A stretch of DNA of 64,000 nt from Leyella lascolaii. Lineage in GTDB: Bacteria > Bacteroidota > Bacteroidia > Bacteroidales > Bacteroidaceae. Below are positions 60,787 through 64,000 of the stretch, one piece after another (positions within the stretch are counted from its first letter, which is position 1; each line of letters starts with the position of its first letter). The stretch lies in the NCBI RefSeq assembly GCF_900079775.1, contig NZ_LT556050.1, positions 2,534 to 66,533 on the forward strand. The letters run 5' to 3'. Under the pieces are notes generated by a model. The model worked only from the letters and a program-made list of their open reading frames with translations. It was not told where the DNA came from and did no database searches. A program made the translations under genes and the position numbers.

Positions 60787-62760
60787 ATGTATAGCAAAGA
60801 CGAATTATCATCTAAAAACTTGTCTGAACTGGAAGATATCGCAAAGACAGCAGGCATAGATGTAGACAATAGTAAAACGCAAGAGGAAATAATCTACGCC
60901 ATATTAGACAAACAAGCTGAAGTTGAAGGCAACAAAAACCCGCTGGGAACAAAAAGGCGCAGAACAAGAATACTGAAAAAAGACACCGACAGAGTTTACT
61001 CGGTCAACGGAAAAGACGGAGAGAACTTCGATCTTAAGAAAAATAAGGCAGTGGCAGAACAACAGTCACTATTCAAGGAGAGCCAGACTCAGCCGGAGAC
61101 ATCAGGCACATCAGAGGATGTTACGGAGACAGCACCGGCACCGGCAACAAAGCGACGCGGAAGGAAAAGCCTGAAGGAAACTGCCGCAACAGCGGAAAAG
61201 GAAGCGGACGAAACCGCAGAAACCATGACAGCAGACGAGCCGGAAGCGGAGCAGACGGCTACCGGTGCGGAAGAACAACCGGAAGACGGCAAAGAGGAAG
61301 AAAACGAAATGAATATGGAAAACATCATACCTGAAGAAGCATATGCCGCTGCCGGAAATGGAACCGACGACGAGACAGACAGCGAACTGATAGCACAGCT
61401 TCAGGCAAAAATAAACGCCCACAACGAAGATACAAGCGAGAAACGGGAGGCTATGGCAAACGGAGTATGGGAAGGAGACCCCGGAGACGGAACTGAATTC
61501 ATCCCGATTGTAGACCTGCCGATAGAAGATCAGGGCGTGGTTCCGACATTCGACATATTCGACAATCCCACAAACATCATGCCCCAGTCGCAGCCCACTT
61601 ACACACAGACGGCTGTACCGGAAAGCGTAAAATATGATTTCTCCGACATTATCAGTGCGAACGGTGTGCTTGAGGTGATGCCCGACGGATACGGATTCCT
61701 GCGCTCAAGCGACTACAACTACCTTTCGTCACCCGACGACGTATACGTATCCGTACAACAGATAAAACGATACGGTCTGAAGACAGGTGACGTGGTACAG
61801 TGCCATGTGCGCCCGCCGCATGACGGAGAGAAATATTTTCCACTTACAAGCATCGATAAAATCAACGGGCGCGACCCGTCAGAGATACGCGACCGCATAG
61901 CATTCGAGCATCTTACACCGCTGTTTCCTGACGAGAAGTTCACTCTTTGCGGCGAAAGAAACACGACAAACCTCAGCACAAGAATAGTTGACCTGTTCTC
62001 TCCTATAGGAAAAGGTCAGCGCGCACTCATCGTCGCACAGCCGAAGACAGGTAAGACCATCCTCATGAAAGACATAGCAAACGCGATAGCAGCGAACCAT
62101 CCTGAGGCTTATCTCATGATGTTGCTCATCGACGAACGCCCCGAGGAGGTTACCGACATGGCACGTACAGTAAACGCGGAAGTCATAGCCTCCACATTCG
62201 ACGAGCCTGCCGAACGTCACGTGAAGATTGCCGGCATTGTTCTTGAAAAGGCAAAAAGAATGGTGGAATGCGGACACGACGTGGTGATTTTCCTCGATTC
62301 CATAACACGACTTGCGCGTGCCTACAACACCGTGGCACCCGCTTCGGGAAAGGTACTCACAGGAGGTGTGGACGCAAACGCCCTGCAGAAGCCGAAGAGA
62401 TTTTTCGGTGCAGCACGCAACATTGAAGGAGGCGGCTCACTTACAATCATCGCCACGGCTCTCATAGACACCGGCTCGAAGATGGACGAGGTGATTTTCG
62501 AGGAATTCAAGGGAACCGGCAACATGGAGCTTCAGCTTGACCGCACACTCTCCAACAAACGAATATTCCCTGCTGTCAACCTTGTGGCATCGAGCACACG
62601 CCGTGATGACCTGCTCCAGGACAAGACAACACTCGACCGCATGTGGATTCTGAGAAAATACATATCAGACATGAATCCTATCGAGGCGATGAATTCGATA
62701 CACGACAGGATGACACGCACTCAGAACAATGAGGAGTTCCTTCTCTCAATGAATTCATAA
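60787..62760 (+). CDS. rho: transcription termination factor Rho with long acidic insert
   Basis: Rho is the hexameric RNA helicase that ends transcription. The 657-residue protein is about 240 residues longer than the 419-residue E. coli Rho. The N-terminal helical domain ([20 protein letters not shown]) is followed, from about residue 60 to 275, by a low-complexity region rich in Glu, Thr, Ala and Asp, including a basic patch [11 protein letters not shown]. The RNA-binding cold-shock-like domain is at about 285-365 ([20 protein letters not shown]). Walker A is in [20 protein letters not shown] (about residue 418), and Walker B with the Q-loop region is [16 protein letters not shown]. The insert is of the disordered type known from Bacteroides Rho. 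Confidence 0.96.
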   Translation: MYSKDELSSKNLSELEDIAKTAGIDVDNSKTQEEIIYAILDKQAEVEGNKNPLGTKRRRTRILKKDTDRVYSVNGKDGENFDLKKNKAVAEQQSLFKESQTQPETSGTSEDVTETAPAPATKRRGRKSLKETAATAEKEADETAETMTADEPEAEQTATGAEEQPEDGKEEENEMNMENIIPEEAYAAAGNGTDDETDSELIAQLQAKINAHNEDTSEKREAMANGVWEGDPGDGTEFIPIVDLPIEDQGVVPTFDIFDNPTNIMPQSQPTYTQTAVPESVKYDFSDIISANGVLEVMPDGYGFLRSSDYNYLSSPDDVYVSVQQIKRYGLKTGDVVQCHVRPPHDGEKYFPLTSIDKINGRDPSEIRDRIAFEHLTPLFPDEKFTLCGERNTTNLSTRIVDLFSPIGKGQRALIVAQPKTGKTILMKDIANAIAANHPEAYLMMLLIDERPEEVTDMARTVNAEVIASTFDEPAERHVKIAGIVLEKAKRMVECGHDVVIFLDSITRLARAYNTVAPASGKVLTGGVDANALQKPKRFFGAARNIEGGGSLTIIATALIDTGSKMDEVIFEEFKGTGNMELQLDRTLSNKRIFPAVNLVASSTRRDDLLQDKTTLDRMWILRKYISDMNPIEAMNSIHDRMTRTQNNEEFLLSMNS

Positions 62761-62763
62761 TTT

Positions 62764-64000
62764 ATGTCCCAATACATTGAAATAAAAGGCGCACGTGTGA
62801 ACAATCTGAAAAACGTGAGCCTTAAAATACCACGCAACAAATTCATAGTCATTGCCGGAGTCTCAGGCTCCGGCAAATCGTCTCTGGCATTCGACACACT
62901 TTATGCAGAAGGTCAGAGACGCTATGTGGAGTCTCTTTCATCGTATGCCAGACAATATCTCGGAAGGATGAGCAAACCCGAGTGCGACTTCATTAAGGGA
63001 CTGCCGCCTGCCATAGCCATTGAACAGAAGGTCAACTCAAGAAATCCGAGAAGCACGGTCGGCACATCAACCGAGATATACGAGTATATGCGGCTGCTCT
63101 TCGCACGCATAGGACGCACATATTCACCATACAGCGGCAATGAGGTGAAAGTACACACTCCGGAGGACATAGTGAACTGCGCGATGCAATATTCGCCAGG
63201 CACAAAGTTCGCAGTGCTCGCACCACTGAAGATAATAAAGGAACGGACACTCAGGAAACAGCTCGAAATGGAAATCCAGCAGGGATATTCCAGAATATGG
63301 CATAAGGGTGAGTTCATGCGCATTGACGAGTTCCTGAAAAACGATGAAGCCATAGAGAACACGCCAGCCGGAGAAATATATCTGCTGATTGACCGTATGA
63401 GCGTAAGCCATGACAAGGAAGCCATATCACGACTTACAGACTCTGCGGAAAGCGCATTCTACGAAAGCGACGGCAGTTGCAGGCTTCTCTTCCTTCCGTC
63501 AAACATATGCTATGACTTCTCTGTGAAGTTCGAGGCTGACGGTATGGAATTCGAGAGACCCAACGACAACATGTTCTCATTCAACTCTCCTGCCGGAGCA
63601 TGCCCCACATGTGAGGGATTCGGCAAGATAATGGGAATAGATGAAAAGCTCGTCATACCAAACTCATCGCTAAGCGTATATGACGGATGCGTGCAATGCT
63701 GGCACGGCGACAAACTGAGTGTGTGGAAAGACGAGTTCTGCCGCAGAGCTACGAAAGACAATTTCCCTATATTCGAGCCATACTATAATCTTACCCGGGC
63801 ACAAAAAAATATGCTCTGGCACGGTCTGCCGTCTGAGAAGTCCGCACCGGAAAGCGAAAAGGTGTGCATAGACTCGTTCTTCCGGATGGTGAAAGAGAAC
63901 CAATACAAGATTCAGTATCGCGTTTTGTTGAGCCGGTATCGCGGCAAGACCGTTTGTCCTGACTGCCATGGGACACGACTGAAAAAGGAGGCGTCATGGG
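62764..64000 (+). CDS. uvrA: UvrABC excinuclease subunit A (partial, runs off the window)
   Basis: UvrA is the damage-recognition ATPase of nucleotide excision repair. The start ATG three bases after rho gives MSQYIEIKGARVNNLKN. The first Walker A is VIAGVSGSGKSSLAFDTLYA (about residues 29-48), followed by AEGQRRYVESLSSYARQYLG and IAIEQKVNSRNPRSTVGTST. The first zinc-binding half-site is ACPTCEGFGKI, and CPDCHGTRLKKEA follows near the window end. About 412 codons are visible of the usual roughly 940. The frame is open to the last base. It is the second gene after rho, with very short spacing. Confidence 0.95.
   Translation, partial: MSQYIEIKGARVNNLKNVSLKIPRNKFIVIAGVSGSGKSSLAFDTLYAEGQRRYVESLSSYARQYLGRMSKPECDFIKGLPPAIAIEQKVNSRNPRSTVGTSTEIYEYMRLLFARIGRTYSPYSGNEVKVHTPEDIVNCAMQYSPGTKFAVLAPLKIIKERTLRKQLEMEIQQGYSRIWHKGEFMRIDEFLKNDEAIENTPAGEIYLLIDRMSVSHDKEAISRLTDSAESAFYESDGSCRLLFLPSNICYDFSVKFEADGMEFERPNDNMFSFNSPAGACPTCEGFGKIMGIDEKLVIPNSSLSVYDGCVQCWHGDKLSVWKDEFCRRATKDNFPIFEPYYNLTRAQKNMLWHGLPSEKSAPESEKVCIDSFFRMVKENQYKIQYRVLLSRYRGKTVCPDCHGTRLKKEASW

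Overview
The window reads as a chromosomal segment of a Bacteroidales bacterium, most likely Prevotella-like (Prevotellaceae). The evidence is a Bacteroidetes-type 16S rRNA 5' end at the left edge, promoters of the form TTTG-N19/20-TAnnTTTG, and a typical Bacteroidetes gene set: CydA/CydB with a DUF4492 protein, GH92 mannosidases, BlaI/M56 pairs, a PorE-type component of type IX secretion, TonB with an EIKKS start, and Rho with a long acidic insert. Genus and species cannot be fixed from this sequence alone.

Layout: 1-0.4 kb holds the 5' end, leader and promoter of an rRNA operon on the minus strand. 0.9-9.1 kb holds serine dehydratase, a membrane metallophosphoesterase, a secreted peptidyl-prolyl isomerase and the cytochrome bd oxidase operon. 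9.7-15.4 kb is an efflux/export operon (coiled-coil membrane protein, TolC-like, HlyD-like, two ABC-2 permeases, no ATPase). 16.5-25.4 kb contains a GH110-like beta-helix enzyme, the Mrp/ApbC ATPase and a minus-strand glycan operon (GH92, basic-secretory-protein-type peptidase, GH92). 25.6-31.6 kb contains trmB and a BlaI/M56 regulatory operon whose sensor gene is interrupted by two in-frame stops. 31.9-39.6 kb contains ferritin, IlvE, exonuclease VII, a MATE transporter, a cytidylate-kinase-like protein, an acyltransferase and a YfcE-like phosphoesterase. 39.8-46.7 kb is a dTDP-amino-deoxyhexose cluster with purT inside it. 46.9-56.2 kb has two ECF sigma-factor operons around topB and porE. 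57.2-64 kb has tonB, a polyprenyl diphosphate synthase, tatD, rho and the start of uvrA.

The most unusual content is in the spaces between genes. Two unrelated families of noncoding repeats account for most long intergenic regions. Family 1 is a composite element of almost constant length (418, 418 and 419 bp in three copies, and an inverted fourth copy) with conserved ends around TATTTATGCAT and a central array of degenerate 22-bp units beginning AAAGCCTTTTCC. The 22-bp register is kept even where the units have diverged. A fifth array lacks recognisable ends. Family 2 is a 196-198-bp, largely palindromic, MITE-like element with about 20-bp terminal inverted repeats (AACCCAAATCGGTCATCAGA) and a central GTGTAGCsCGCTACAC palindrome. 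I see about eleven copies, several lying end to end. I do not recognise either family. All identifications come from reading the sequence; no database search was run.
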